Shown: positions 33,903 through 42,235 of the stretch, piece after piece
Numbering within the stretch: the first letter of the stretch is position 1
Layout: each line of letters begins with the position of its first letter
Assembly (NCBI RefSeq): GCF_017308985.1
Contig: NZ_JADWPE010000002.1
Coordinates: 868,001-932,000 of the forward strand
Reading direction: 5' to 3'
Source of the DNA: Lysobacter changpingensis
GTDB lineage: Bacteria > Pseudomonadota > Gammaproteobacteria > Xanthomonadales > Xanthomonadaceae
DNA length: 64,000 bases
Notes under the pieces: model-generated
What the model was told of the DNA's origin: nothing
What the model saw: only the letters and a program-made list of their open reading frames with translations
Database searches by the model: none
Position numbers and translations under genes: made by a program

Positions 33903-34358
33903 TCAGTCACCGCGCCAGCGGCGCTCGTAACGGTCGCGATAGTCGCGATGGTAACGGCGGTCGTCCCAGCGGCGGTCGTGGTGGTAGTAGCCGCGATCGT
34001 AGCGACGGTCGTAGCGCGCGTCGTAGTAATGGGTGGTGCACTTGCCGTGCTTGTTGCAGCGCCCGCGCGGGGAATTCCAGTATCCGTACGCGTTGCCGTA
34101 CGGCGGGCCGGCGCGGTATACGCGGCGGTAGTAGTTCGGACGGCCGCGGTAGTCGTGCACGACGACCAGGCGGTCGCGATAGCCGCGGTCGTAGCGATAG
34201 TACGGATAGCCGCCGTGATAGATCACGTCGGCGACGTCCACCACGACACGCGCCCAGTCGTCGCCGGCGCGCGCCGGTGCCGGCGCGGTCGCGGCGACGG
34301 CGCCCAGTCCTGCGGCCAGCACCATCGGGGCGAACCATCGGGTCAGGACGGTGGCCAT
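33903..34358 (-). CDS. Exported Tyr/Arg/Asp-rich protein
   Basis: A 151-residue protein with signal peptide [20 protein letters not shown] and a mature chain dominated by Tyr, Arg and Asp: YHGGYPYYRYDRGYRDRLVV, YDARYDRRYDRGYYHHDRRW. Three central residues blocks include CNKHGKC, a possible metal or disulfide site. GGAG precedes ATG 34358. Composition resembles YXWGXW-like or glycine/tyrosine-rich envelope proteins; no defined function. It lies 65 bases upstream of the preceding exported gene on the same strand. Confidence 0.72.
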   Translation of the reverse strand: MATVLTRWFAPMVLAAGLGAVAATAPAPARAGDDWARVVVDVADVIYHGGYPYYRYDRGYRDRLVVVHDYRGRPNYYRRVYRAGPPYGNAYGYWNSPRGRCNKHGKCTTHYYDARYDRRYDRGYYHHDRRWDDRRYHRDYRDRYERRWRGD

Positions 34359-34482
34359 TGTCTGCGCTCCTCGATGCCCGCACCCCGCGGGCCTTGCGGC
34401 CACGATGCGGCTGGCGCGGTGAACGCCTTTTTAATCCGGCCGGGCCGCCCCGCGTGCGCTCAGCCGCGGTTGGGGAACGTGT

Positions 34483-35202
34483 TCAAGCCGCGCGGGCGGC
34501 GAGGTCGCGCACCGCGCCGGGCAGTTCGTGCGCGCTGGCGATGCGGCGCAGGCGCGGCGCGTCGTCGGCGACGTCGGCTTCGTTCTCGTGGCCCCAGGTG
34601 GTGTGGTACGGCACGTGGATGCCCCACCCGCCCAGTTCCAGGACCGGCGCGATGTCCGAACGCAGCGAGTTGCCGACCATGACGAAGCGCTCGGCCGGCA
34701 GTTCGAATTCGTCCAGCAGCCGCGCGTACGTCGCCGCATCCTTCTCGCTGACGATCTCGATGCGCCGGAACAGATCGGCGAACCCGCACTGGCGCACCTT
34801 CGCTTCCTGGTGGAACAGGTCGCCCTTGGTGATCAGCACCACGTCGAAGTCCGCGGCAATGGCTTCCACCGCCTCGCGCACGCCCGGCAGCAGTTCGACC
34901 GGATGGCGCAGCAGCGCCTTGCCGAGTTCGACGATGCGATGCACGTCGCGCGCCTCGATGCGCTGCGCGGTGATGTCCACCGCCGCTTCGATCATCGACA
35001 GCACCATGCCCTTCACGCCATAGCCGAACAGCGCGATGTTGCGCTTCTCGACTTCGTACAGGCGCTCCTGCACGCGCGCGTCGCGCAGGTCCACGTAGGT
35101 GCCGACGATGCGTTCGAATTCGAGCTGGGCGTCGTCGAAATAGTCCTGGCTGCGCCAGAGGGTGTCGTCGGCGTCGAAGCCGATCAGCTGGATGGCGGTC
35201 AT
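34483..35202 (-). CDS. HAD-superfamily hydrolase
   Basis: A 239-residue phosphatase-fold protein. Motif I GFDADDTLWRSQ has the nucleophile Asp and acid/base Asp; motif II is VVLITKGDLF; motif III Lys in RRIEIVSEKDAATYA; motif IV FVMVGNSLRSDIAPVLELGG. The cap is alpha-helical (about 20-90). It resembles the YjjG/phosphoglycolate-type group; the substrate is not readable. It is a single gene, with a terminator-like hairpin of the next gene upstream. Confidence 0.9.
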   Translation of the reverse strand: MTAIQLIGFDADDTLWRSQDYFDDAQLEFERIVGTYVDLRDARVQERLYEVEKRNIALFGYGVKGMVLSMIEAAVDITAQRIEARDVHRIVELGKALLRHPVELLPGVREAVEAIAADFDVVLITKGDLFHQEAKVRQCGFADLFRRIEIVSEKDAATYARLLDEFELPAERFVMVGNSLRSDIAPVLELGGWGIHVPYHTTWGHENEADVADDAPRLRRIASAHELPGAVRDLAARAA

Positions 35203-35283
35203 GCGGGCAGTTTAATGGAGGCGGATGTCGCGCGGCCCGGCGTGACGATGGCGGTTGCGGCATTCGCACGACACGAGCAAAGA

Positions 35284-35309
35284 CAAGGGCGGCCGGAGCC
35301 GCCCTTGTT
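35284..35309 (-). terminator. Probable terminator of the EF-hand gene
   Basis: ACAAGGGCGGC/GCCGCCCTTGT, an 11-bp perfect stem with a 4-base loop, 48 bases downstream of the EF-hand stop. The T tract on the minus strand is short (CTTTG). Confidence 0.55.
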
Positions 35310-35357
35310 CCGTGTCCAACCAATGCGCGAGTTGGACGGATCGACCGCAACGGCGCC

Positions 35358-35732
35358 TTACTTGCCGCCGCTGTTGCCCGCCGCGCCGCCCTGCGCCTTG
35401 GCGACGTAGGCCTTGTATTCGTCGGCGGTCAGCGCGCCATCGGCGTCGGCGTCGGCCTGGTCGAAGACCTGGCTCAGCGCCGGCACGCTGGAGGCTTCGG
35501 ACTTGCTCAGCGAGCCGTTCTTGTCGGTGTCGACGTCAGACCAGCTCTTCTTGCCCGAGCTGCTGCCCTGCGCCGCGCTCGTATCCGACGCACCGGCGGC
35601 GCCGGCCTGGTCGGACGAGGTGGTCGGATCCTGCGGCTGCGGCGAAGCGGTCTGCGCGAACGCGAGCGGCGCCGCGAGGAAGGCGGCCAGTGCGGCGGCG
35701 GCGAGCAGCGGCTTGCGGTTCTGGATGGTCAT
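35358..35732 (-). CDS. Exported EF-hand calcium-binding protein
   Basis: A 124-residue protein with a signal peptide (LLAAAALAAFLAAPLAFAQ), a Ser/Thr/Gln-rich low-complexity stretch, and two EF-hand loops: DVDTDKNGSLSKSE (about 66-79) and QADADADGALTADEY (about 91-105). Loop positions 1, 3, 5 and 12 carry the expected Asp/Asn/Glu. AGGAGAC lies before ATG 35732. Such proteins are common in Xanthomonadaceae; a calcium buffer or sensor role in the periplasm is inference. Confidence 0.87.
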   Translation of the reverse strand: MTIQNRKPLLAAAALAAFLAAPLAFAQTASPQPQDPTTSSDQAGAAGASDTSAAQGSSSGKKSWSDVDTDKNGSLSKSEASSVPALSQVFDQADADADGALTADEYKAYVAKAQGGAAGNSGGK

Positions 35733-35836
35733 GCGATGTCTCCTGGAGGGAAGGAAGTTCTGCGCGTGCTTGCCCGAGGCGTGCCGCACGGATCGACCTT
35801 GACGTGTCCGCGATGAACGAGCGCGCGTGCCCGGCC

Positions 35837-35858
35837 GTTAAGGCAACGTTGCCTTAAC
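35837..35858. promoter_or_regulatory. Perfect 22-bp palindrome upstream of the EF-hand gene
   Basis: Half-site GTTAAGGCAAC is followed at once by its exact complement GTTGCCTTAAC. It lies about 105 bases upstream of the EF-hand ATG and 190 bases from the next gene, in an otherwise gene-free 300-base gap (35733-36033). Without a T run it is more likely a protein-binding site than a terminator. No regulator gene adjoins. Confidence 0.6.
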
Positions 35859-36033
35859 CATTCGAGCGTGCGTGGAGGCTAGGAAGGCGCCTCGGTCGTG
35901 ATGTCCGACACGCTCGAGCGTGACCTGCGCCGCAGTTATCGCGCGCCCCGCACGCGTCTGGCGGCTGAACGGAACACAACCTTCACCGCGCCACAGGTCA
36001 ACGCCTCCCCTGCTGGCGCGTTGACCGCGTCCT

Positions 36034-36228
36034 TCAGGCCTCGTCCTCGCGATCGACGCTGACGTCGAGTTCGCCGTCCCCGTCCACGCGCACGCGCACG
36101 CGCACCACCATCGGACGGCAGCACACGTGGCAGTCCTCGACGTACGACTGCGCGCCCGCGGAATCGTCGACGAACAGCGTCAGCGGCTCGCCGCAGTAGG
36201 GGCACGTCACGTCGACCGGAGGCAGCAC
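36034..36228 (-). CDS. CPXCG-motif cysteine-rich small protein
   Basis: A 64-residue zinc-ribbon-like protein: VTCPYCGEPLTLFVDDSAG then VEDCHVCCRPMVVRVRVRVD, four zinc-ligand cysteines in two CxxC pairs, acidic tail (DREDEA). The family is widespread and uncharacterised. It begins with GTG at 36228, one base after the lipoprotein stop, so it is translationally coupled to that gene. Confidence 0.88.
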   Translation of the reverse strand: MLPPVDVTCPYCGEPLTLFVDDSAGAQSYVEDCHVCCRPMVVRVRVRVDGDGELDVSVDREDEA

Positions 36229-36229
36229 G

Positions 36230-36739
36230 TCACTTCGCCTTCGGCAGCGCCTCGTCCGGTGCGAGCGTCAGCACGATGTCGACCGGCGTGCCGGGGTTGT
36301 GGCTGCGCAGGTGCAGCTCGCTTGCGTCCAGGCGAAGAATGTCGGTGGGATACGCCTGCCCTTCCTCGACCATCGTCAGCTGGCCGTTCTCGAAGCGCCA
36401 CTCGCCGCGCATCGGCGTGCCGTTCGGCGAATCGATCACGAGCGTTCCGTCCGACAGGAACGCGTACACCGTGTCGGGTTCCACCGCGCTCGACGACTTG
36501 ACGCGCCATACCTTATCGGTGAACGCCGCCGGCGTGACGGCCGGCGCTGCGGGCGCCGCGGCTTCCCCTGGTGCGGGCTGGTCGGTCGAACGGGCCGGTT
36601 GCTGCGAGGTGTCGGCGGTGACCTGCGGCGTGTCGGCGACGGGCCGCGCCTGTTCCGACGTCGAGGGCGCCTGGCAGGCCGCCAGCACGCACGCGGCGAT
36701 CGCGCCGCACAGTACGGAAGAACGCGCGGAAAGACGCAT
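36230..36739 (-). CDS. Predicted lipoprotein with a META/HslJ-like C-terminal domain
   Basis: A 169-residue lipoprotein: signal with lipobox LAAC (ARSSVLCGAIAACVLAACQ), so Cys22 is lipidated; a Pro/Ala/Thr/Gln linker to about 70; then a beta-rich part VWRVKSSSAVEPDTVYAFLS, LVIDSPNGTPMRGEWRFENG and LTMVEEGQAYPTDILRL. The pattern of strand-turn repeats ending in MRGEWRFENGQLTM resembles domains of the META or YceK type, but I cannot assign it firmly. It shares an operon with the CPXCG gene. Confidence 0.72.
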   Translation of the reverse strand: MRLSARSSVLCGAIAACVLAACQAPSTSEQARPVADTPQVTADTSQQPARSTDQPAPGEAAAPAAPAVTPAAFTDKVWRVKSSSAVEPDTVYAFLSDGTLVIDSPNGTPMRGEWRFENGQLTMVEEGQAYPTDILRLDASELHLRSHNPGTPVDIVLTLAPDEALPKAK

Positions 36740-36881
36740 GGTTCGGCACCCGTGTCGGTAGGTGCGCGCACCTTATCACCGCGCGCGCGAGACCCGCGTT
36801 CATCACGTCCCAATAACCGCGGCGCGGCAAAGCTGCGGGCATCCATACCGTGCGCCGGCAGCACGGATGAGGGAGGCTCCG

Positions 36882-37379
36882 ATGAAAGTCCGCCACGTAT
36901 TCAGCACGCCCGATCTCGACACCGCGCAGGCCGTGATGAACGCCGCGCGCAGCGCCGGCGTGCACGACGACGACATCCTGCTCGTCGCGCGTTCGGACAT
37001 CGAACTGGAGGAGATCCCCAACGAACTGAAGGAAGCCGACACCGACCTGATGCCCGCCGCCCTGCGCGGTGCAGGCTACGGCGGCGCGGCGGGCCTGCTC
37101 GCGGGGTTGGCGGCGATCGTGATCACGCCGATCGGCCTGACGCTCGCCGGCGCAGCCGCCGCGGCGGTGGCCGGCGCGCTGGTGGGATCGTGGGCCTCGG
37201 CGCTGGTGGGTTCGTCGCTGCCGGACCCGATCCGCCGCAAGTTCGATGCGGAAATCCAGGAGGGCCGCATTCTCGTCGTGCTCGACGGCGACAAGGATTT
37301 CCTCGACCGCACCGAAACGCAGATCGTCGCCGCCGGCGGCACGCATCTTCCCTACGAGTCGACCAAGGCGATGGCGTAA
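36882..37379 (+). CDS. Stress-type protein with glycine-zipper membrane segment (DUF1269-like)
   Basis: A 165-residue protein starting MKVRHVFSTPDLDTAQAVMN. The N-terminal half resembles the general-stress-protein fold that scans two adjacent beta-alpha units; the middle (about 68-115) is a long hydrophobic glycine/alanine stretch (GGAAGLLAGLAAIVITPIGL, AAVAGALVGSWASALVG) that could insert in membrane. The end RILVVLDGDKDFLDRTETQI is soluble. GGGAGG lies six bases before ATG 36882. Function unknown; similar proteins are tied to stress in the DUF1269/GSP17M group. Confidence 0.72.
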   Translation: MKVRHVFSTPDLDTAQAVMNAARSAGVHDDDILLVARSDIELEEIPNELKEADTDLMPAALRGAGYGGAAGLLAGLAAIVITPIGLTLAGAAAAAVAGALVGSWASALVGSSLPDPIRRKFDAEIQEGRILVVLDGDKDFLDRTETQIVAAGGTHLPYESTKAMA

Positions 37380-37384
37380 GCACG

Positions 37385-38179
37385 TTACGGCGAGGCGAGC
37401 GCGCCGCTGCGCGACTTGGCCGAAGGTTTCTCCAGCGCGGCGCGATAGCGCCCATGCAAGGCCTGCACCTTCGCGACGTACGCCTGCGTTTCCGCGTAAG
37501 GCGGCACGCCGCCATAACGCGCGACCGTCCCGATACCCGCGTTGTAGGCCGCCGCGACCAGCGTCATGTCGTTGCGATAGCGGCGCATCAGCGCGCGCAG
37601 GTGACGCGCGCCGGCCATGATCGATTCGTCCTGCGAGAACGGGTCGGCGACGCCGTACTCGCGGCTGGTATCGGGCATCAACTGCATCACGCCCTGCGCG
37701 CCTTTCGACGAAACGGCTGCGGCGTCGTAATCGCTCTCCGCGTGCGCGATCGCACGCAGCCAGGCCTCGTCCACGCCCGTCGCCTTCGCCGCGGCGCGGA
37801 ACTGCTTCGGGTAGCGATCCAGCTTCGGCGGACCGACGCGCCCGAGGCCTGCATGCGCGGGCTCGCCCGGCGGCGCCGGCACGGTGAACGACAGCACTTT
37901 CACCGCGCCCGGCAGCTTGCGCGTGCCGTACACCGGCTTGCCGTCCTGCATGCGTTCGTACAGCACGCCGCTCACCGCTTCGCCGGTGCCGAACAGGTTC
38001 GTCACGCTCGCGGCGTTGTCGTCGATGTGCTTGGCCGTGCAACGCGAGCCGGGCTCCGGCGCGGTCGACAGACTGACGGTGCCATCGCGCACGCAGCGGT
38101 ATACGGTGCGTGCTTCCACGCTGCCGGCGATCAGGAGCGCCAGTGCGAAGAGCGCGACGGCGGAACGGGAGCGGACCAT
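37385..38179 (-). CDS. Soluble lytic transglycosylase (SLT family)
   Basis: A 264-residue exported enzyme. Signal peptide SAVALFALALLIAGSVEAR. Residues about 25-65 form a small Cys-containing DUF4124-like head (VYRCVRDGTVSLSTAPEPGS, CTAKHIDD). The SLT domain has the catalytic Glu in IAHAESDYDAAAVSSKGAQG and VMQLMPDTSREYG, then VAAAYNAGIGTVARYGGVPP. It cleaves the MurNAc-GlcNAc bond with anhydro product. It converges with the stress-type gene, five bases apart. Confidence 0.9.
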   Translation of the reverse strand: MVRSRSAVALFALALLIAGSVEARTVYRCVRDGTVSLSTAPEPGSRCTAKHIDDNAASVTNLFGTGEAVSGVLYERMQDGKPVYGTRKLPGAVKVLSFTVPAPPGEPAHAGLGRVGPPKLDRYPKQFRAAAKATGVDEAWLRAIAHAESDYDAAAVSSKGAQGVMQLMPDTSREYGVADPFSQDESIMAGARHLRALMRRYRNDMTLVAAAYNAGIGTVARYGGVPPYAETQAYVAKVQALHGRYRAALEKPSAKSRSGALASP

Positions 38180-38274
38180 CCCGCGGATTCTAGGCAGCGC
38201 ACCCGAACGCGAATGCAACGAAGCCGTGCCGTCCGTCGGCCGGGACCGCACGCCCACAGGCTCGCGGACGCGAA

Positions 38275-38322
38275 TTGACCCAGGTCAAAAAGGCCCCGGA
38301 CCGGCGCCGATAGGCTCCGCGC
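38275..38322 (+). promoter_or_regulatory. FNR/Anr box and class II promoter of hemN
   Basis: TTGACC-CA-GGTCAA at 38275-38288 is a perfect 6-bp inverted repeat close to the FNR consensus TTGATnnnnATCAA. Its centre is 41.5 bases upstream of the hemN ATG. TAGGCT at 38311-38316 is a -10 candidate 29.5 bases from the centre, the class II spacing. The predicted start then falls on the ATG itself, and no Shine-Dalgarno precedes it, suggesting a leaderless mRNA. Confidence 0.68.
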
Positions 38323-39717
38323 ATGCCCATCGCGCCGCCCTTTCCCACCGAACTGCTGCGCCGCTACGACCGGCCCGGCCCGCGCTACACCTCCTATCCC
38401 ACGGCGCCCCAGTTCAGCGCGGATTTCGGCGCGCAGCAGCTGCGCGACGCGGCCCTGGGCAGCAACGGCGATCCGATTCCCCGCCGCCTCTCGCTCTATG
38501 TGCACGTGCCGTTCTGCGCGCGTCCGTGTTTCTACTGCGGTTGCAACCGCGTGATCACGCGCGACCGCGCGCGCAGCGAGCCCTACCGCACGCGACTGGC
38601 GCGCGAGATCGGGATGATGTCCGGCCTGTTCGATCCCGACCGCGAAGTCGTGCAGTTGCACTTCGGCGGAGGCACGCCGAACTTCTTCACGCCCGCGCAG
38701 CTGCGCGCGACCGTGCAGGACCTGCGCGACCATTTCCGCTTCAGCACTGCTGCCAATCGCGACATCTCGATCGAGCTCGATCCGCGCGAACTCACACCGG
38801 ACGATGTTGCCGGACTCGCCGACGCCGGCTTCAACCGCGCGAGCCTGGGCGTGCAGGATTTCGACCCCGACGTGCAGCGCGCGGTGAATCGCGGGCAGGA
38901 CGTCGACGCGACGCTGGCGATCATCGACGCGTGCCGCACGCACGGCATGCGCTCGGTCAACGTCGACCTGATCTATGGATTGCCGTTGCAGACGCTGGAT
39001 GGCTTCGCACGCACGCTCGACATCGTGGTCGCCGCGCGCCCGCATCGCCTGGCGGTCTACAGCTACGCGCACCTGCCGGAACTGTTCAAGCCGCAACGGC
39101 AGATCCGCGCCGAGGACCTGCCGTCGAGCGAACTCAAGCTGGAACTGCTGCGACTGGCGATCGAACGGCTCACCGCCGCCGGTTATGTGTACATCGGCAT
39201 GGACCACTTCGCGCTGCCCGACGACGAGCTCGCGCTCGCGCAGGCGCGCGGCGGCCTGCATCGGAATTTCATGGGGTACACCACGCATGCCGACTGCGAT
39301 CTTGTCGGCTTCGGCGTGAGCGCGATCAGCCGCATCGGCGACAGCTACAGCCAGAATCCGCGCGAACTGCCGGCGTGGGAGGAGGCGATCGACGCGCCGC
39401 GCCTGCCGGTGTGGCGCGGGTTGCGCCTGACCGACGACGACCAGCTGCGCGCGGACGTGATCCAGCGCCTGATGTGCCAGGGCGAAATAGCCATCGGCGC
39501 GATCGAGCGCGCGCACGGGATCGACTTCACGCACCACTTCGCCGACGCGCTTGCCCGCCTGCAGCCCCTGCAGGACGACGGGCTGGTCTGGATCGAGCCC
39601 GAACGCATCGTCGCCACGCGCGAGGGGCGGTTGCTGTTGCGGGTGATCGCGATGTGCTTCGACGCGTACCTCCGGCAGCCGCAGGCGGCGCCGGCGCGCT
39701 ATTCGCGGACGGTCTAG
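38323..39717 (+). CDS. hemN: Oxygen-independent coproporphyrinogen III oxidase
   Basis: A 464-residue radical-SAM enzyme oxidatively decarboxylating coproporphyrinogen III when O2 is low. YVHVPFCARPCFYCGCN gives the CxxxCxxC [4Fe-4S] site plus the extra Cys of HemN; QLHFGGGTPNFF is the SAM-binding GGxTP motif; MDHFALPDDELALAQARGGL and NFMGYTTHADCDLVGFGVSA are substrate-side family blocks. Length matches true HemN (about 455-460) rather than HemW. It stands alone between the transglycosylase and the cbb3 operon, behind an FNR box. Confidence 0.95.
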   Translation: MPIAPPFPTELLRRYDRPGPRYTSYPTAPQFSADFGAQQLRDAALGSNGDPIPRRLSLYVHVPFCARPCFYCGCNRVITRDRARSEPYRTRLAREIGMMSGLFDPDREVVQLHFGGGTPNFFTPAQLRATVQDLRDHFRFSTAANRDISIELDPRELTPDDVAGLADAGFNRASLGVQDFDPDVQRAVNRGQDVDATLAIIDACRTHGMRSVNVDLIYGLPLQTLDGFARTLDIVVAARPHRLAVYSYAHLPELFKPQRQIRAEDLPSSELKLELLRLAIERLTAAGYVYIGMDHFALPDDELALAQARGGLHRNFMGYTTHADCDLVGFGVSAISRIGDSYSQNPRELPAWEEAIDAPRLPVWRGLRLTDDDQLRADVIQRLMCQGEIAIGAIERAHGIDFTHHFADALARLQPLQDDGLVWIEPERIVATREGRLLLRVIAMCFDAYLRQPQAAPARYSRTV

Positions 39718-39949
39718 GCGCGGGCGAGTCAACGCCGCCAGGCGGAAGCCGCAGCCCGGGGTCGCCCTCGCGGCAGCTGCGACTTCCATCGCGACAAGCC
39801 CTTCTGGGCGGTCGTACCCATCTGGTCCTGATCCCCGCGCGGTACTGCGCGCCCCCCCGTCCAACCGCCCCCCGGAACCCTGAACGGGCTCAGCCGCCGA
39901 ACGGTCGGCCGGCCCCGTCCGGTTGCGCTTGAATGCCGTAGCCGACGCT
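39718..39949. other. Gene-free stretch between hemN and the ccoN promoter
   Basis: No coding frame with host codon bias. It includes C/G-rich runs (CCCCCCC near 39851) and no clear terminator for hemN. The FNR-controlled promoter of ccoN begins at 39950. Confidence 0.5.
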
Positions 39950-39998
39950 TTGATCGAAATCAAGCGCGGCGCATGAACGGGTTCCTAACATGCCGCGA
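39950..39998 (+). promoter_or_regulatory. FNR/Anr box and class II promoter of ccoNOQP
   Basis: TTGAT-cgaa-ATCAA at 39950-39963 is a perfect FNR consensus. A -10 candidate TAACAT lies at 39986-39991, again 29.5 bases from the box centre, as at hemN. Transcription would start near 39998, leaving a 31-base leader with GGGAGT before the ccoN ATG. Confidence 0.78.
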
Positions 39999-40028
39999 CC
40001 CCGGCCCTGCCGCTCGGGAGTGTCCATC

Positions 40029-41468
40029 ATGCATACCCAACCAGAAACCTATAACGACAAGATCGTGCGCCAGTTCACCGCGATGACGGTGGTCTGGGGC
40101 ATCGTCGGCATGGCGGTCGGCGTGTTCATCGCCGCCCAGCTGTATTGGCCGGCGCTCAACTTCGACATCCCGTGGCTGAGCTACGGCCGGTTGCGGCCGT
40201 TGCACACCAACGCGGTGATCTTCGCCTTCGGCGGCTGCGCGCTGATCGCCACCAGCTACCACATCGTGCAGCGCACCTGCCATGTGCGGCTGGCGTTCGA
40301 CAAGCTGGCGGCCTTCACCTTCTGGGGCTGGCAGGCGGTCATCGTGGCGGCGGCGATCACGCTGCCGATGGGCCTCACGCAAGGCAAGGAATACGCCGAG
40401 CTGGAATGGCCGATCGACATCCTGATCACCCTGGTGTGGGTGGCCTACGCGGTGGTGTTCTTCGGCACGATCGTGAAGCGCCGCGTCAAGCACATCTACG
40501 TCGCCAACTGGTTCTACGGCGCCTTCATCATCACCATCGCGCTGCTGCACATCGTCAACAACATGGCGATGCCGGCCGGCTGGGGCAAGTCGTACTCGCT
40601 CTACACCGGCGCGGTCGACGCGATGGCGCAGTGGTGGTACGGGCACAACGCGGTGGGCTTCTTCCTGACCGCGGGCTTCCTCGGGATGATGTACTACTTC
40701 GTCCCGAAGCAGGCCAATCGCCCGGTGTATTCGTACCGGCTGTCGATCGTGCACTTCTGGGCGCTGATCGCCGTGTACATGTGGGCCGGCCCGCACCACC
40801 TGCAGTACACCGCGCTGCCGGACTGGGCGCAGTCGCTGGGCATGGTGTTCTCGCTGGTGCTGCTGGCGCCCAGCTGGGGCGGCGCGATCAACGGCATCCT
40901 CACGCTCTCCGGCGCGTGGGACAAGCTGCGCACCGATCCGATCCTGAAGTTCCTCATCGTGGCGGTGTCGTTCTACATGATCGCGACCTTCGAAGGTCCG
41001 ATGATGTCGATCAAGACGGTCAACTCGCTGTCGCACTACACCGACTGGACCGTCGGCCACGTGCATGCCGGCGCGCTGGGCTGGGTGGCGATGATCTCCA
41101 TCGGTGCGGTCTACGCGATGCTGCCGCGCCTGCTCGGCCAGACGCAGATGCATTCGGTGAAGGCGATCGACCTGCACTTCTGGCTGCACACCGTCGGCGT
41201 GGTGTTCTACATCGTCTCGATGTGGATCGCAGGCGTGATGCAGGGCCTGATGTGGCGCGCGACCAACGACGACGGCACGCTGACCTACAGCTTCGTCGAA
41301 GCGCTCAACGCCACCTATCCCTACTACCTGGGCCGGCTGCTCGGCGGCCTGATCGTGCTGAGCGGCATGGTCGTCATGGCCTGGAACGTCATCCGCACCT
41401 GGCAGCAGGCGCGCGAACTGGCACCCACGCCGGTGCTGCCGCCCGACGCCGCGAGCGCGCACGCCTGA
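40029..41468 (+). CDS. ccoN: cbb3-type cytochrome c oxidase subunit I
   Basis: A 479-residue, about 12-helix core subunit with heme b, heme b3 and CuB, reducing O2 to water at low oxygen. Visible ligand regions: [16 protein letters not shown] (low-spin heme His), [20 protein letters not shown] (CuB His and Tyr that is cross-linked in cbb3), [20 protein letters not shown] (CuB His pair), [15 protein letters not shown] (heme His). GGGAGT precedes ATG 40029. First of a ccoNOQP operon. Confidence 0.97.
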   Translation: MHTQPETYNDKIVRQFTAMTVVWGIVGMAVGVFIAAQLYWPALNFDIPWLSYGRLRPLHTNAVIFAFGGCALIATSYHIVQRTCHVRLAFDKLAAFTFWGWQAVIVAAAITLPMGLTQGKEYAELEWPIDILITLVWVAYAVVFFGTIVKRRVKHIYVANWFYGAFIITIALLHIVNNMAMPAGWGKSYSLYTGAVDAMAQWWYGHNAVGFFLTAGFLGMMYYFVPKQANRPVYSYRLSIVHFWALIAVYMWAGPHHLQYTALPDWAQSLGMVFSLVLLAPSWGGAINGILTLSGAWDKLRTDPILKFLIVAVSFYMIATFEGPMMSIKTVNSLSHYTDWTVGHVHAGALGWVAMISIGAVYAMLPRLLGQTQMHSVKAIDLHFWLHTVGVVFYIVSMWIAGVMQGLMWRATNDDGTLTYSFVEALNATYPYYLGRLLGGLIVLSGMVVMAWNVIRTWQQARELAPTPVLPPDAASAHA

Positions 41469-41478
41469 GGTCGACGAC

Positions 41479-42093
41479 ATGAGCCATTCACACGAGAAAG
41501 TCGAAACCAACGTCGGCCTGATGGCGGTGCTGATCGCCGTCGCGGTCTCCTTCGGCGGGTTGGCGGAAATCGTTCCGCTGATGTACCAGGCCGAGGCGAT
41601 CACGCCGCTCCCGGGCGTCAAGCCCTACCCCGCGCTCGAACTCGCCGGACGCGACGTCTACGTCCGCGAGGGCTGCTACAACTGCCATTCGCAGATGGTG
41701 CGCACGCTGCGCTTCGAAACCGAGCGGTACGGCCACTACTCGCTCGCCGGCGAGTCGGTCTACGACCGCCCGTTCCAGTGGGGTTCCAAGCGCACCGGGC
41801 CGGATCTGGCGCGCGTGGGCGGCCGGTATTCCGACGACTGGCACCGCGTGCACCTGATGAACCCGCGCGACGTCGTGCCCGAATCGAACATGCCCGGCTT
41901 CCCCTGGCTCGCCGGGGCGAAGGTCGACGGCGAACAGGTGCAGCAGCGCATGAAGGCGCTCAGGACCATCGGCGATCCGTACAGCGCCGAAGACGTCGCC
42001 GGCGCGCCGGCCGCGGTGGACGGCAAGACCGAACTCGATGCGGTCGTCGCCTACCTGCAGGGCCTGGGCCGCCACGCTCCGAGGGGAGGCTGA
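41479..42093 (+). CDS. ccoO: cbb3-type cytochrome c oxidase subunit II (monoheme c)
   Basis: A 204-residue membrane-anchored c-type cytochrome: one N-terminal helix ([20 protein letters not shown]), one heme site [13 protein letters not shown] (CxxCH) and an axial Met in [11 protein letters not shown]. It passes electrons from CcoP to CcoN in the periplasm. Ten bases separate it from ccoN; GAGG lies before the ATG. Confidence 0.97.
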   Translation: MSHSHEKVETNVGLMAVLIAVAVSFGGLAEIVPLMYQAEAITPLPGVKPYPALELAGRDVYVREGCYNCHSQMVRTLRFETERYGHYSLAGESVYDRPFQWGSKRTGPDLARVGGRYSDDWHRVHLMNPRDVVPESNMPGFPWLAGAKVDGEQVQQRMKALRTIGDPYSAEDVAGAPAAVDGKTELDAVVAYLQGLGRHAPRGG

Positions 42094-42094
42094 C

Positions 42095-42235
42095 ATGGTG
42101 TCCGGAATCGTCACGACCGTCCTGCTGGTGCTGTTCGTCGCCGGCTGGGTGTGGGCCTGGAGCCCGAAGCGCAAGAAGGAATTCGACGCGGCTGCACGCA
42201 TGCCGCTCGATGAAGACCGGGAGACACGGCAATGA
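42095..42235 (+). CDS. ccoQ: cbb3-type oxidase small subunit
   Basis: A 46-residue single-helix protein (MVSGIVTTVLLVLFVAGWVW) with a basic-then-acidic tail (SPKRKKEFDAAARMPLDEDR), the FixQ/CcoQ pattern. It begins one base after the ccoO stop and its stop overlaps the ccoP ATG (ATGA). CcoQ helps to stabilise the complex in other bacteria. Confidence 0.93.
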   Translation: MVSGIVTTVLLVLFVAGWVWAWSPKRKKEFDAAARMPLDEDRETRQ

